The position numbers and the translations under genes are program-made. A DNA stretch of 64,000 nt, from positions 53,893-117,892 of the forward strand of contig CAJXUK010000005.1 in the NCBI GenBank assembly GCA_913061435.1, read 5' to 3'. The notes under the pieces were generated by a model. That model did not search any database and was not told where the DNA came from. It worked only from the letters and a program-made list of their open reading frames with translations. This DNA is from an uncultured Thalassolituus sp. Its GTDB lineage: Bacteria; Pseudomonadota; Gammaproteobacteria; Pseudomonadales; Oceanobacteraceae. Below, piece after piece: positions 38,042-46,822 of this stretch (positions are counted from its first letter, which is position 1; each line of letters begins with the position of its first letter).

Positions 38042-40174
38042 TTACTCAGCATTTTCATTTACAGCCAAAATCTGAATCAATTTCTGGCGACCTTTAACTT
38101 GATCACCTGCCTGTACCAATACTTCGGAAATCGTGCCAGCGACACCAGCTTTCAGTGGATGCTCCATCTTCATGGCTTCTAATACCGCAAGGGTTTGTCC
38201 TGCCTCAACCACATCACCGATCTTCACCATGACATCAACCATGCCACCATCCATCGAGGCCAAAACCTGATCCGAACCACCTTTATTCTTCTTAGCCGAC
38301 TGCAAGCTAATATCAGTAAAGGTTAAATTGCCATAAGCTGCCGCTAAATGAACTTGCGCACAACCCAAGGCTTCATATTGCCCGTTGAGGCTGCTAAGGC
38401 TACTACTATTATTAGTACGGCTATAAACTACCGTACGAACGACATCATCAAATACATACGTCAGAGTATTTTCTGAATGCTCGATGATTTCAAGCGATGC
38501 CTGCTTCTTGTTTTCAGTCGCATTGTCTTCAGATGCATTGTTTTCAAATGCATTGTCTTCAGACGTTTTGTCTTCAGTCGCTTCGACATAAGAAATTTCA
38601 ATGCGATTATTAACGGCTAATAACTCAAGTTCGAACACTTCATCTTCACAAGATAATTTCAATACTCGACTGCCAACATTATTATTCTGCCAGCCTGTGC
38701 CTAAATTTTTATTACTGTTTTTATTACTGTTGTGATTATTATCTTTAGCAACTGCAAAAAGCGCTGCGGCTAAAGCCACCTCTTTTGTTTGGGCTTTTAA
38801 CGGTTTTAAACTGGCATCATCATTAAAATCTTCACCAATAAATGCCGTAGTTGCTTTACCATCGATGAATGTTTTATTACCTAAAATAGCCGCTAAAAAA
38901 GCACGGTTATCTTTAATGCCTAATAAATGGCTATCTTCCACTGCACGCACTAAACGACGACGGGCTTCTTCACGGTTTTCACCATAAGCAATAATTTTAG
39001 CCAACATCGGATCATAAAAAGAACTAACGGTTTGACCTTCATTCATACCCGCCTTAATACCAGAATCAATACGAATGCCATCACCCGACGCAGGCTGCCA
39101 CAAGTTTATTAAACCCGTTTGTGGAATAAAGTTAGCACCTGGATCTTCAGCGTATAAACGCACTTCCATTGCATGACCCGTTAGTGTCACATCGTCTTGG
39201 GTAATCGATAGTTTATCGCCCGCAGCAACACGTAATTGCATTGCTACTAAATCTAAATCCGTAATTAATTCTGTTACTGGGTGCTCAACCTGCAAGCGCG
39301 TATTCATTTCTAAGAAATAGAAGTTACCGTCACTATCGGCTAAAAACTCGACCGTTCCCGCACCCACATAGTTACAAGCTTTGGCTGCATTAACCGCCGC
39401 TTCACCCATAGCTTTACGCATTTCTGGGCTAACAAAAGGAGACGGTGCTTCTTCAACAACTTTTTGATGACGACGCTGCACAGAGCAATCACGTTCGCCT
39501 AAATAAACGGTATTGCCATACGAGTCGGCAAATACTTGAATTTCAATATGGCGCGGTTGCAGAACGGCTTTTTCAATAATAAGTTCGCCACTGCCAAATG
39601 CATTGAGTGCTTCAGAACGTGCGGATTTAATCAGTTCGTCTAGATCGGTTGCATCGGTGACTAAACGCATACCACGACCACCACCCCCGGCGCTGGCTTT
39701 TAGCATTACCGGCATACCAATTTCGATGGCGGCTTTCTTTAAAACTTCTTCGTTTTGATCTGCACCTTCGTAACCTGGAATACAAGGAACACCGGCTGCG
39801 ATCATGGCGATTTTTGATTGGCGTTTGCTGCCCATTAAGTCTATGGCATCAGGACGTGGGCCAATGAAGGTGATACCTGCATCGACACAGCTTTTAGCGA
39901 ACGCTGAGTTTTCAGATAAAAATCCGTAACCTGGGTGTATAGCATCAGCGCCTGTTTTTTTAGCGGCAGCAATTATTTTGTCAGCGACTAAATAGCTTTC
40001 GCCAACCGGAGCGCCACCAATGCAAATGGCTTCGTCGGCAATCGCAACATGGGGTGCGTTAGCATCGGCTTCAGAAAAAACAGCGACGGTGCGATAACCT
40101 AAAGATTGCGCAGAGCGGATAACACGAACGGCAATTTCGCCGCGGTTAGCAACTAATACTTTTTGAAAACTCAT
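38042..40174 (-). CDS. atuF: Geranyl-CoA carboxylase biotin-containing alpha subunit AtuF
   Basis: The 710-residue protein has a biotin carboxylase domain (residues 1-450; KASAGGGGRGMRL ATP loop, EMNTRLQVEHPVTE), a variable linker, and a C-terminal biotin carrier domain with LEAMKMEHPL, where the lysine carries biotin. It carboxylates biotin for AtuC to act on geranyl-CoA. Sequence alone cannot separate it from methylcrotonyl-CoA LiuD; the neighbours atuA, atuC-E and atuG decide. Its ATG overlaps the atuE stop (ATGA). The linker (about residues 531-555) holds five acidic/Asn-rich pentapeptides that are unusual for the family. Confidence 0.85.
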   Translation of the reverse strand: MSFQKVLVANRGEIAVRVIRSAQSLGYRTVAVFSEADANAPHVAIADEAICIGGAPVGESYLVADKIIAAAKKTGADAIHPGYGFLSENSAFAKSCVDAGITFIGPRPDAIDLMGSKRQSKIAMIAAGVPCIPGYEGADQNEEVLKKAAIEIGMPVMLKASAGGGGRGMRLVTDATDLDELIKSARSEALNAFGSGELIIEKAVLQPRHIEIQVFADSYGNTVYLGERDCSVQRRHQKVVEEAPSPFVSPEMRKAMGEAAVNAAKACNYVGAGTVEFLADSDGNFYFLEMNTRLQVEHPVTELITDLDLVAMQLRVAAGDKLSITQDDVTLTGHAMEVRLYAEDPGANFIPQTGLINLWQPASGDGIRIDSGIKAGMNEGQTVSSFYDPMLAKIIAYGENREEARRRLVRAVEDSHLLGIKDNRAFLAAILGNKTFIDGKATTAFIGEDFNDDASLKPLKAQTKEVALAAALFAVAKDNNHNSNKNSNKNLGTGWQNNNVGSRVLKLSCEDEVFELELLAVNNRIEISYVEATEDKTSEDNAFENNASEDNATENKKQASLEIIEHSENTLTYVFDDVVRTVVYSRTNNSSSLSSLNGQYEALGCAQVHLAAAYGNLTFTDISLQSAKKNKGGSDQVLASMDGGMVDVMVKIGDVVEAGQTLAVLEAMKMEHPLKAGVAGTISEVLVQAGDQVKGRQKLIQILAVNENAE
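38508..38582 (-). repeat. 15-bp tandem repeat in the atuF linker (five units)
   Basis: Five units of 15 bp on the plus strand each start TTG(T/C)TTTCA or close to it. On the coding strand they give pentapeptides such as SEDNA, FENNA and TENKK between the carboxylase and biotin-carrier parts. Frame is kept, so copy number could vary without loss of function. Confidence 0.85.
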
Positions 40175-41022
40175 TGATCTGTTTCCTTTTCTTTATTACT
40201 CGTGGGCACATCGGCCCAAGCCGGTAATCTTTTTTGCATAAAGGCCGCGCCACCTTCCCGACCTTCACCCATAACGGCGTCAGCGAAATCTTCGGCTGCT
40301 TGATCAAGCAGTGATTCTAGGTCTTGTTTATCCACATTGTGAATTAAAGCTTTTGTCGTTTGTGATGCTTGTGGCGCACATTTAATCGCAAGTTTTACGG
40401 CTTTATTTACCGCGTCTTCAAGTTGTTCATTGTCTTCAACTACTTGATGAATCAAACCGAGGTTCATGGCTTCTTGTGCTTTAATACGATTGCCAAACAA
40501 GGCCATTCTACGAGTTTGAGTTAAGCCAATTCGCTTCACTACAAATGGAGCGATTTGCGCAGGGATTATTCCCAATGAGGTTTCGGGCAAACCAAATTGT
40601 GTTTTTTCAACTGCGATAGCCAAATCTGAAACACAGGCTAAACCAAAACCACCACCGAGTACTGCGCCTTCTAATGCGCAGATAACGGCTGCTGGCAGAT
40701 GGTCGGCTTTGGTGATCATGTGGCCAAAGGCGCGGTTCAATTCAACAAGGGCTTGTTTATCTGCGCCCGCGGATTGCATATCTTTAATGTCACCACCAGC
40801 GCAAAAGTTGCCATTGCCTCCACTAATTATTAAAACGCGGTAGTGTTCGTTTTCAACTTTTTCCATCACAGCCATTAATTCATTCACCATTTTTAGGTTC
40901 ATGGCATTGGCTAGTTTTGGACGGTTTAGCATCACGCGTAATACTGGTTTTTGGTCTTGTATTACTAATGTCTCAAAGTGCTGCGTTTCTAAATCAAGTG
41001 TTTCAAACTCTTGTTGGCTCAT
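40171..41022 (-). CDS. atuE: Isohexenylglutaconyl-CoA hydratase AtuE-like (enoyl-CoA hydratase family)
   Basis: ATG 41022 (MSQQEFETL) is chosen. A longer frame to 41082 would run into palindromic element 7, which supports the shorter form of about 283 residues. Crotonase-fold motifs: MLNRPKLANAMN, SGGNGNFCAGGDIKDM (oxyanion hole) and GAVLGGGFGLACVSDLAIA, with PETSLGIIPAQ. It would hydrate the product of geranyl-CoA carboxylase. The C-terminal GREGGAAFMQKRLPAW is typical of carboxylase-linked hydratases. It overlaps atuF by ATGA. Confidence 0.82.
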   Translation of the reverse strand: MSQQEFETLDLETQHFETLVIQDQKPVLRVMLNRPKLANAMNLKMVNELMAVMEKVENEHYRVLIISGGNGNFCAGGDIKDMQSAGADKQALVELNRAFGHMITKADHLPAAVICALEGAVLGGGFGLACVSDLAIAVEKTQFGLPETSLGIIPAQIAPFVVKRIGLTQTRRMALFGNRIKAQEAMNLGLIHQVVEDNEQLEDAVNKAVKLAIKCAPQASQTTKALIHNVDKQDLESLLDQAAEDFADAVMGEGREGGAAFMQKRLPAWADVPTSNKEKETDQ

Positions 41023-41053
41023 ATCAAAATCTCTATTAGCTATTATGCCCGTC

Positions 41054-41191
41054 AATGTGCTTGCGCTCGGCATGAAGTTCATCCTTGTACGGCACGCTGT
41101 GAATACGTCGCTTCGCTCTCCCTGTAAGCTCTGCTATAACATCCATGTTATAGAAGGCCTACAACGATAAACTCCAAACCTCGCCGCACAT
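41054..41191 (+). repeat. Palindromic element 7 (forward core), atuD-atuE gap
   Basis: Arms AATGTGCTTGCGCTCGGC / CCTCGCCGCACATT pair over about 33 nt. The core is GGCACGCTGTGAATAC (41091) and TCCCTGTAAGCTC (41119); the inner hairpin is CTATAAC-ATCCAT-GTTATAG at 41134-41153. It begins 31 nt upstream of the atuE start. Confidence 0.87.
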
Positions 41192-41238
41192 TAGACTTAT
41201 TACACCTGCGTTTTTTATGCGTCAAAAACATTGCATGA

Positions 41239-41350
41239 GTTGAAGCGATGGATGTTTTTTCTTAGCAGCGACAGAATGTCGCGGTAGAATCGCTGACACA
41301 TGGATGTGCTCATCGATTCGGCGGCTGAAAAAAGCATGCATGGATTCAAC
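41239..41350 (-). repeat. Palindromic element 8 (diverged, reverse), atuD-atuE gap
   Basis: Arms GTTGAAGCGATGGATG / GCATGCATGGATTCAAC, with T-run and A-run extensions, are complementary over about 33 nt with mismatches. Its inner hairpin is CAC-ATGGAT-GTG (41297-41308; loop ATCCAT on the minus strand), but the CGCCGTGAATAC core is largely lost. A second stem, CAGCGA/TCGCTG, lies in the left half. It ends 12 nt beyond the atuD stop. Membership in the family is less certain than for the others. Confidence 0.6.
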
Positions 41351-41362
41351 ATAAATATATTT

Positions 41363-42520
41363 TTACTTACGTTTCTTCGGCAAAATATCCATATACTTAC
41401 AGATAATTCCGATCATGATTTCATCAGCACCGCCGCCGATTGAAGCTAAGCGATTGTCGCGGTAAAAACGAGAAACCACGTTATCCCACATGAAGCCCAT
41501 TCCACCCCAGTACTGTAAGCAGCTGTCGGCAACTTCACGCACTAAACGGCCTGATTTCAATTTTGCCATGGATGCTAAACGCGTCATGTCTTGTTTGTTT
41601 AAGTACCCTTCACACGCTTGGTAAACCATGCAACGCAGTGCTTCTACTTCTGTTTGCAGTTCCGCCATACGGAAATGAATGACTTGGTTATTAATTAATG
41701 GCTGGCCGAAGGTTTCGCGTTCGCGGCAATAGTCGATGGTGCTATCAATGCAGATTTCCATCGATTTCAAAGACATAGCAGCAACGTACATACGCTCTTC
41801 TTGGAACTGCATCATTTGCATCATGAAGCCAGCGCCTTCGCTACCGATTAAGTTTTTCTGCGGTACGCGCACGTTGTCGAAGAAGATTTGCGCAGTATCT
41901 GATGAACGCATGCCTAGCTTGTCTAATTTTTCCGAGAAGCTAATGCCTTCTAAATCCATTGGCATTACGATCAAGGATTTATTTTTATGTGCTTTATCGT
42001 CTGAGGTATTGGCGAGTAAGCAAATAAAGTCGGCTTGAGTGGAGTTTGTGATCCACATCTTTGTACCGTTAATGATGTAATCATCGCCGTCTTTTACCGC
42101 AGTCGTTTTAATCGCCGCAACGTCAGAACCCGCACCAGGCTCACTCACGCCAATACACGCAACCATGTCACCAGCAACCGCAGGCGCTAGGAAGGTTTCT
42201 TTGATGTAGTCGCTACCAAAACGCGCTAATGCAGGTGTAGCCATGCACGTTTGTACGCCGATTGCCATTGGAACACCGCCACACACGATGCCACCAAATT
42301 CTTCAGCCGCCGCCATTTCGTATGAGAAATCTAATCCCATACCACCAGCCGATTCAGGCTTAGAAATACCTAGCAGGCCTAGATCGCCCATTTTTTTAAA
42401 CAATTCTTTTGCCGGAAAAATACCGTCTTTTTCCCACTGGTCTACATGTGGGTTTATTTCACTTTCAACAAAGTTACGAACGGTTCTTTGTAATTCTTTA
42501 TGCTCTTGAGTCAGGATCAT
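41363..42520 (-). CDS. atuD: Citronellyl-CoA dehydrogenase AtuD-like (acyl-CoA dehydrogenase)
   Basis: The 385-residue FAD enzyme has acyl-CoA dehydrogenase signatures CIGVSEPGAGSDVAAI, MWITNSTQADFICLL and the C-terminal QYWGGMGFMWDNVVSRFYRD, with GADEIM. In the pathway it oxidises citronellyl-CoA to cis-geranyl-CoA. Its assignment as AtuD rather than a generic or isovaleryl-CoA dehydrogenase comes from its place between atuC and atuE. Element pairs flank it on both sides, so its message may be separately processed. Confidence 0.82.
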   Translation of the reverse strand: MILTQEHKELQRTVRNFVESEINPHVDQWEKDGIFPAKELFKKMGDLGLLGISKPESAGGMGLDFSYEMAAAEEFGGIVCGGVPMAIGVQTCMATPALARFGSDYIKETFLAPAVAGDMVACIGVSEPGAGSDVAAIKTTAVKDGDDYIINGTKMWITNSTQADFICLLANTSDDKAHKNKSLIVMPMDLEGISFSEKLDKLGMRSSDTAQIFFDNVRVPQKNLIGSEGAGFMMQMMQFQEERMYVAAMSLKSMEICIDSTIDYCRERETFGQPLINNQVIHFRMAELQTEVEALRCMVYQACEGYLNKQDMTRLASMAKLKSGRLVREVADSCLQYWGGMGFMWDNVVSRFYRDNRLASIGGGADEIMIGIICKYMDILPKKRK

Positions 42521-42606
42521 TTTATTATTCCTATTCTTTTAATTTTATAATTTCGTGGTGTTGTTTTAATTCTACAACGCCGTAATTCAAAATATGGGCT
42601 TACTCA

Positions 42607-42776
42607 GCATGAGGTAGCTCGCTCTTCGCCACGCCGTAAGGCAATCACTCAGTACATCCATGTACTTCCCCCTTCGGGCAACCTGCGGTTGTGCAAAATG
42701 GCAATCCTGCCATTTTGTCCCTGTAGGCTCTCTACAGCTCCCTGCTGTAGAAGGGCTTCAAACGCCCCACCTCATA
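42607..42776 (+). repeat. Palindromic element 9 (forward core, compound), atuC-atuD gap
   Basis: Arms GCATGAGGTAGC / CCCCACCTCATAC enclose CACGCCGTAAGGCA (42630) and TCCCTGTAGGCTC (42718), with inner hairpin CTACAGC-TCCCT-GCTGTAG (42732-42750). Between the two core halves lie two more hairpins, AGTACATCCATGTACT and a longer one with arms CAAAATGGCA and TGCCATTTTG. It is therefore longer (170 bp) than its relatives. Confidence 0.83.
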
Positions 42777-42882
42777 CATCGCCTCTAATACTTTCTATTA
42801 TTCAAAGCCTTCAATAATCTAAATCTGACGGCTTTAGGTTTTTTAGCAATAACGAACTCAATTTCAAATTTTATTGCTATCA

Positions 42883-43063
42883 GCTTTCGCGTATCGGTAT
42901 TGGGTGTGTCGTTTAAGGGCTCGCGTGACCGAAGCGAAGCTTCGCAGCTCAGCGAGCGACTAGCCAAGGATGGCTAGACAGGAAGGCACTCCACGGATGG
43001 AAAATGTGATTGCTTCCTCATTTATAAAACACGACATACCCAATATCGATAGCAAGCGAAAGC
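42883..43063 (-). repeat. Palindromic element 10 (B-type arms), atuC-atuD gap
   Basis: The arms start GCTTTCGCGTATCGGTATTG and end GATAGCAAGCGAAAGC, the B-type arms of elements 5, 6 and 12. The core is replaced by other stems: one around CGAAGCTTCG and the hairpin CTAGCC-AAGGAT-GGCTAG at 42960-42977 (loop ATCCTT on the minus strand). It ends 53 nt beyond the atuC stop. The rest of the 596-nt gap is AT-rich spacer. Confidence 0.82.
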
Positions 43064-43116
43064 GGTTAATAAACCAAAACCGTCTCATGCTTTTATCTCG
43101 TCGATTTCTAAAAATA

Positions 43117-44745
43117 TCAAAAACGACTGACACCAAAGCTATTCCCCTGAAGAGAACGATGCTTCTCTTCATCACACATGTCTAATAGCATGATCATTAA
43201 CTTGCGCGTATCGCGTGGATCGATTAAACCATCATCCCAAATGCGTGCCGTGCCAAACAAAGCCGTTGAACCCGCTTCTAATTTCGCAGCCGTCATTTGC
43301 TCAATCTGATCGAGCATTTTCTCATCAGGCTCTTGGCCCATTTTCAACTGCTTCTCTTCCGTTACAATGCGTAAAACTTTACCCGCTTGTGCGCCGCCCA
43401 TAACCGCTGTTTTACTGTTTGGCCAAGCAAAAATAAAGCGAGGATCCAAACCACGACCGCACATCGCATAGTTACCAGCACCGTAAGAACCACCAATCAC
43501 AATCGAAATCTTAGGCACTCGCGCATTAGCAACCGCTTGCAACATCTTAGAACCGTGCTTAATAATGCCGCTCTTTTCAGAATCAGTACCAACCATGAAG
43601 CCCGTCGTATTATGTAAGAACAAAAGCGACACTTGGTTCTGATCGCACAGCTGAATAAACTGCGCCGCTTTGTTTGCACCCTTCGCCGTGATCGGACCAT
43701 TATTACCAATAATGCCCACTGCATGACCTGCTATCTTGATGAAACCGCACACGGTTTGAATATCAAAATCAGGTTTGAAATCTTGGAAGTTAGAGCCATC
43801 GGCAATGCGCGCAACCACTTCACGCACATCGTAAGGCTTCTTAGAATCACAAGGCACAACACCTAATAATTCGTCCGCACTGTATAGAGGTTCGTCATAC
43901 GTTTTTTCAGCGCGTTTATCGAAGCATCCAGCCACTTGATCATTCCAAGGAAGACCTGCCATAACCTCACGAGCAATCCGCACACCATCAGCATCATCTT
44001 CGGCTAAATAGTCTGCCGTCCCTGCGTCATAGGCGTGAAGCTCTGCACCACCCAATTCTTCGTCAGTCGCAATCTCGCCTGTCGCAGCTTTTAATAATGG
44101 AGGACCCGCTAAAAACATTTTTGTTTTATTACGAACAGCAATAATAAAATCAGAAAGGCCCGGCTGATAAGCACCACCCGCAGTAGCATTACCATGCACA
44201 ACAGTAATTTGCGGAATACCTGCCGCCGATAAACGCGCTTGGTTGGCAAAGGCCTGCGCGCCCGGAACAAAAACGTCCGTGGCATATTGCAAGTTAGCGC
44301 CACCAGATTCTGCCAACGTAATGATTGGCAATTTATTCGCACGGGCAATTTCTTGAATGCGTAACGTTTTATCCAAACCCGCAGGGGAAATTGTGCCGCC
44401 TTTAATTGCGCTATTGTTTACCTGAATCATGCAACGTGCGCCAGCAACATAACCGATTCCAGCAATAATACCGCCACCCGCTCCGCTGCCGTCTTTATCG
44501 TCGTGCATCTTTAAACCAGCAAGCGAGCATAATTCTAAAAAGTTAGAACCGCCGTCTAATAACAGGTTTAAACGCTCACGGGGTAACAGCTTTCCACGCT
44601 TACGAAATTTTTCTTTTGCTTGCTCGGCTTTTTCTAAAACCTTAGTTTCTACCGTACGAAATTCATCAATCGCTACCTGCATGGCAGCACTATTGTTGGC
44701 AAACTCTTCGCTATGGGTTTGAATTTCTGACGTTAAAATAGCCAT
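43117..44745 (-). CDS. atuC: Geranyl-CoA carboxylase carboxyltransferase beta subunit AtuC
   Basis: The 542-residue carboxyltransferase has the paired crotonase-like halves of acyl-CoA carboxylase beta subunits (LLDGGSNFLELCSLAG, NSAIKGGTISPAGLDK, ATAGGAYQPGLSDF, VIGGSYGAGNYAMCGRGLDP and MGGAQAGKVL). With AtuF it carboxylates geranyl-CoA. The closest alternative is the methylcrotonyl-CoA beta subunit LiuB; the overlap with atuA (TAATG) argues for AtuC. It is cytoplasmic and of normal length. Confidence 0.87.
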   Translation of the reverse strand: MAILTSEIQTHSEEFANNSAAMQVAIDEFRTVETKVLEKAEQAKEKFRKRGKLLPRERLNLLLDGGSNFLELCSLAGLKMHDDKDGSGAGGGIIAGIGYVAGARCMIQVNNSAIKGGTISPAGLDKTLRIQEIARANKLPIITLAESGGANLQYATDVFVPGAQAFANQARLSAAGIPQITVVHGNATAGGAYQPGLSDFIIAVRNKTKMFLAGPPLLKAATGEIATDEELGGAELHAYDAGTADYLAEDDADGVRIAREVMAGLPWNDQVAGCFDKRAEKTYDEPLYSADELLGVVPCDSKKPYDVREVVARIADGSNFQDFKPDFDIQTVCGFIKIAGHAVGIIGNNGPITAKGANKAAQFIQLCDQNQVSLLFLHNTTGFMVGTDSEKSGIIKHGSKMLQAVANARVPKISIVIGGSYGAGNYAMCGRGLDPRFIFAWPNSKTAVMGGAQAGKVLRIVTEEKQLKMGQEPDEKMLDQIEQMTAAKLEAGSTALFGTARIWDDGLIDPRDTRKLMIMLLDMCDEEKHRSLQGNSFGVSRF

Positions 44746-46637
44746 TACGCTGCCCCATTTTCATTGTTGTTTTTATTATGATCTGAATTAACTGATTCAA
44801 TCATCGCTTTATAATTTTCTTCGGCTTTTTTGGCCATCGCGGCAGGCACCGCAACCGGCATATCCAATAACTGCTGTGCCATCGCTTTACCTTGTGGGTC
44901 AATACGTAAACTTGCGATACCACCACCACCCAGTGCTTGTTCTAACATCAAATTGAAAGCACCCAAGCCTGGTAACGAATATAATTTCACATCACTTTTA
45001 TCACTCATGATGTGCGCTAAGTATTCACGGATTTTTTCTGGCTGCACTGCATGTTGAATGTACGGTAAGTACGCAGAATCGCGGGCTAAAATACCCACAT
45101 TACAATGGTCACCTTTATCACCACTGCGCGCCATGGCAAGGTTAATCAGTGAAGTGGTTGCATCACAGTCACCTAACTCTTTAACCGAATCACCTGAAAC
45201 AAGTGCCGCTGAAGCACTGGTAAAATTAGCGCTAACAAAATTTTCTAACGAAACACCTTCAGCAATTTTTACCGCAGTCGATTGATCGTTCAAATTAAAC
45301 GACACCGCAATTTGATCTTTAGGCCACAAGAAAGAAAACAAACGAATCATCGGACTAGGCTTTGGGCGACCGCCCACTAGCCCAGTTAAACCCGGTGCCA
45401 TCGCCGTCGCTGCTTGAGCAATTTCACGGGCAAAAATACCCAAAGCTTTTTTGTCTTGATGATGCGCAGCAATTTTAACCACCACTTCTCGATTATCTAA
45501 TGCACAAGAATGCGCACCGTAGGTTGTTTCACTGCCTAAGATTTCAATATCCGTCGCGGTAAAAGCTTCTAAACCCATAGAGTTAAAAATAAAACTCACA
45601 CGCTCAACAATACTTTCGCCAACACGCTGACCTTTCTCTACCGCCTGACGACCACCAATCATAAACGAGGCGTTACAACGATAACCGTCCATGTAAGTCG
45701 CGCTGACTTTATAATGATCTGAAGGCGGTCGGCCTTTTGCGCCCGATATTAAAACATGACCTTCATCCAACTGTTCTAATTGAACTTGAGTGAAATCACA
45801 GGTCACATCGGGTAATAAATATTGCGAAGGATCGCCAATTTCGTACAGGATTTGCTCTCCTACCGTGCCAACAGAAATCAATCCGCCAGTCCCTTCTGGT
45901 TTACTCACGATGAAAGAGCCATCCGCCACACACTCAACAATTGGGAACCCCATATTGGCATAGCCTGCTTCTACCAACTGCCAGTCAGTAAAATTACCAC
46001 CCGTGCATTGCGCACCACACTCAATAACATGGCCTGCCAATGAACCTTGGGCAAGCTGATCGTAATCAGTTTCAGACCAATCAAATTCATGCATTAACGG
46101 CCCAAGCACCACCGCGCTATCGACCACTCGGCCAGTAATCACAATATCGGCACCCGCGCTTAACGCATCGCGAACCGCGCTGGCACCTAAATAACTGTTT
46201 ACGCTTAAACATTGCTCTGGAAATTCTTCCCCAGAAAACATTTCAACAATACCTGCATCAGCAAATTCTTGCTGGCGCTTAACTAAATTGTCCCCCTCGA
46301 CTGCTGCCACCTTCAAATCGATGCCCGCTTTATCGATAGCAGCCTGCAACGCCGCCACACAGCCACGTACGTTCACGCCACCCGCATTACTAACGACCTT
46401 GATTCCTTGCTCAGCAATTGGCTTCAGCAAGCGCTCTAGGGTCATGACGAAGTCAGGTGCAAAACCCGCTTCTGGGTTTTTCATCCGTGCCCCAGCCATA
46501 ATCGACATGGTCACTTCGGCAAGATAATCAAAAACCAAATAATCCAACTGGCCTTTGTGAACCAATTGCTGAGCTGCCATTGAGGTATCACCCCAAAATG
46601 CCGATGCACAGCCAATACGTACTTTCTTTTCAGTCAT
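44745..46637 (-). CDS. atuA: Acyclic terpene utilisation protein AtuA
   Basis: ATG 46637 (MTEKKVRIGCASAFWGD) is chosen; a GTG at 46649 is also in frame. The 630-residue protein has the large DUF1446/AtuA domain (GCASAFWGDTS, VVSNAGGVNVRGC, GADIVITGRVVDSA) and a C-terminal AtuA-like ferredoxin-fold domain from about residue 500 (MARSGDKGDHCNVGILARD). AtuA is the marker gene of the citronellol/geraniol pathway; its exact reaction is not settled in what I know. It starts the operon, overlaps atuC, and faces the TetR gene divergently. Confidence 0.9.
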   Translation of the reverse strand: MTEKKVRIGCASAFWGDTSMAAQQLVHKGQLDYLVFDYLAEVTMSIMAGARMKNPEAGFAPDFVMTLERLLKPIAEQGIKVVSNAGGVNVRGCVAALQAAIDKAGIDLKVAAVEGDNLVKRQQEFADAGIVEMFSGEEFPEQCLSVNSYLGASAVRDALSAGADIVITGRVVDSAVVLGPLMHEFDWSETDYDQLAQGSLAGHVIECGAQCTGGNFTDWQLVEAGYANMGFPIVECVADGSFIVSKPEGTGGLISVGTVGEQILYEIGDPSQYLLPDVTCDFTQVQLEQLDEGHVLISGAKGRPPSDHYKVSATYMDGYRCNASFMIGGRQAVEKGQRVGESIVERVSFIFNSMGLEAFTATDIEILGSETTYGAHSCALDNREVVVKIAAHHQDKKALGIFAREIAQAATAMAPGLTGLVGGRPKPSPMIRLFSFLWPKDQIAVSFNLNDQSTAVKIAEGVSLENFVSANFTSASAALVSGDSVKELGDCDATTSLINLAMARSGDKGDHCNVGILARDSAYLPYIQHAVQPEKIREYLAHIMSDKSDVKLYSLPGLGAFNLMLEQALGGGGIASLRIDPQGKAMAQQLLDMPVAVPAAMAKKAEENYKAMIESVNSDHNKNNNENGAA

Positions 46638-46701
46638 CTGCTTAGTCACTTCTTTAATTATTTAGAGACCTTTAACACACAAGTGCCATTTCAATAATTT
46701 A

Positions 46702-46731
46702 AGAATACCAAGCAAGCGCTTGGTTTGTAAA
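46702..46731 (-). promoter_or_regulatory. Putative atuA promoter with TetR-type operator in its spacer
   Basis: On the minus strand TTTACA (46731-46726) and TATTCT (46707-46702) are spaced by 18 nt. The spacer is nearly filled by the inverted repeat ACCAAGC-AAGC-GCTTGGT (46707-46724), which includes the perfect palindrome CAAGCGCTTG. Similar CAAGCGCTTG palindromes accompany TetR regulators of acyl-CoA pathways. Binding by the adjacent TetR protein is inferred, not shown. Confidence 0.6.
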
Positions 46732-46822
46732 GTATTCACTTCAGTGATATCTATATAAAAAACCAAACATCTTTATAATAGCCAGCTAATATCATTCGGC
46801 TCTCACTAGGCTCTTTTAATTT

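Noticed and set aside
24840..43063. CRISPR array
   Set aside because: Repeats are long, few and palindromic, with no regular 30-40 nt spacers and no cas genes.
42960..43185. Overlapping open frames of about 60-75 codons on both strands in the atuC-atuD gap
   Set aside because: They lie within or across palindromic element 10, have no ribosome site and no recognisable protein character; they are by-products of GC-richer palindromes.
44109..44348. Antisense frames over atuC, atuA, ileS and the pilY1 genes
   Set aside because: They have no start context or family motifs, and are explained by codon use of the strongly identified sense genes.
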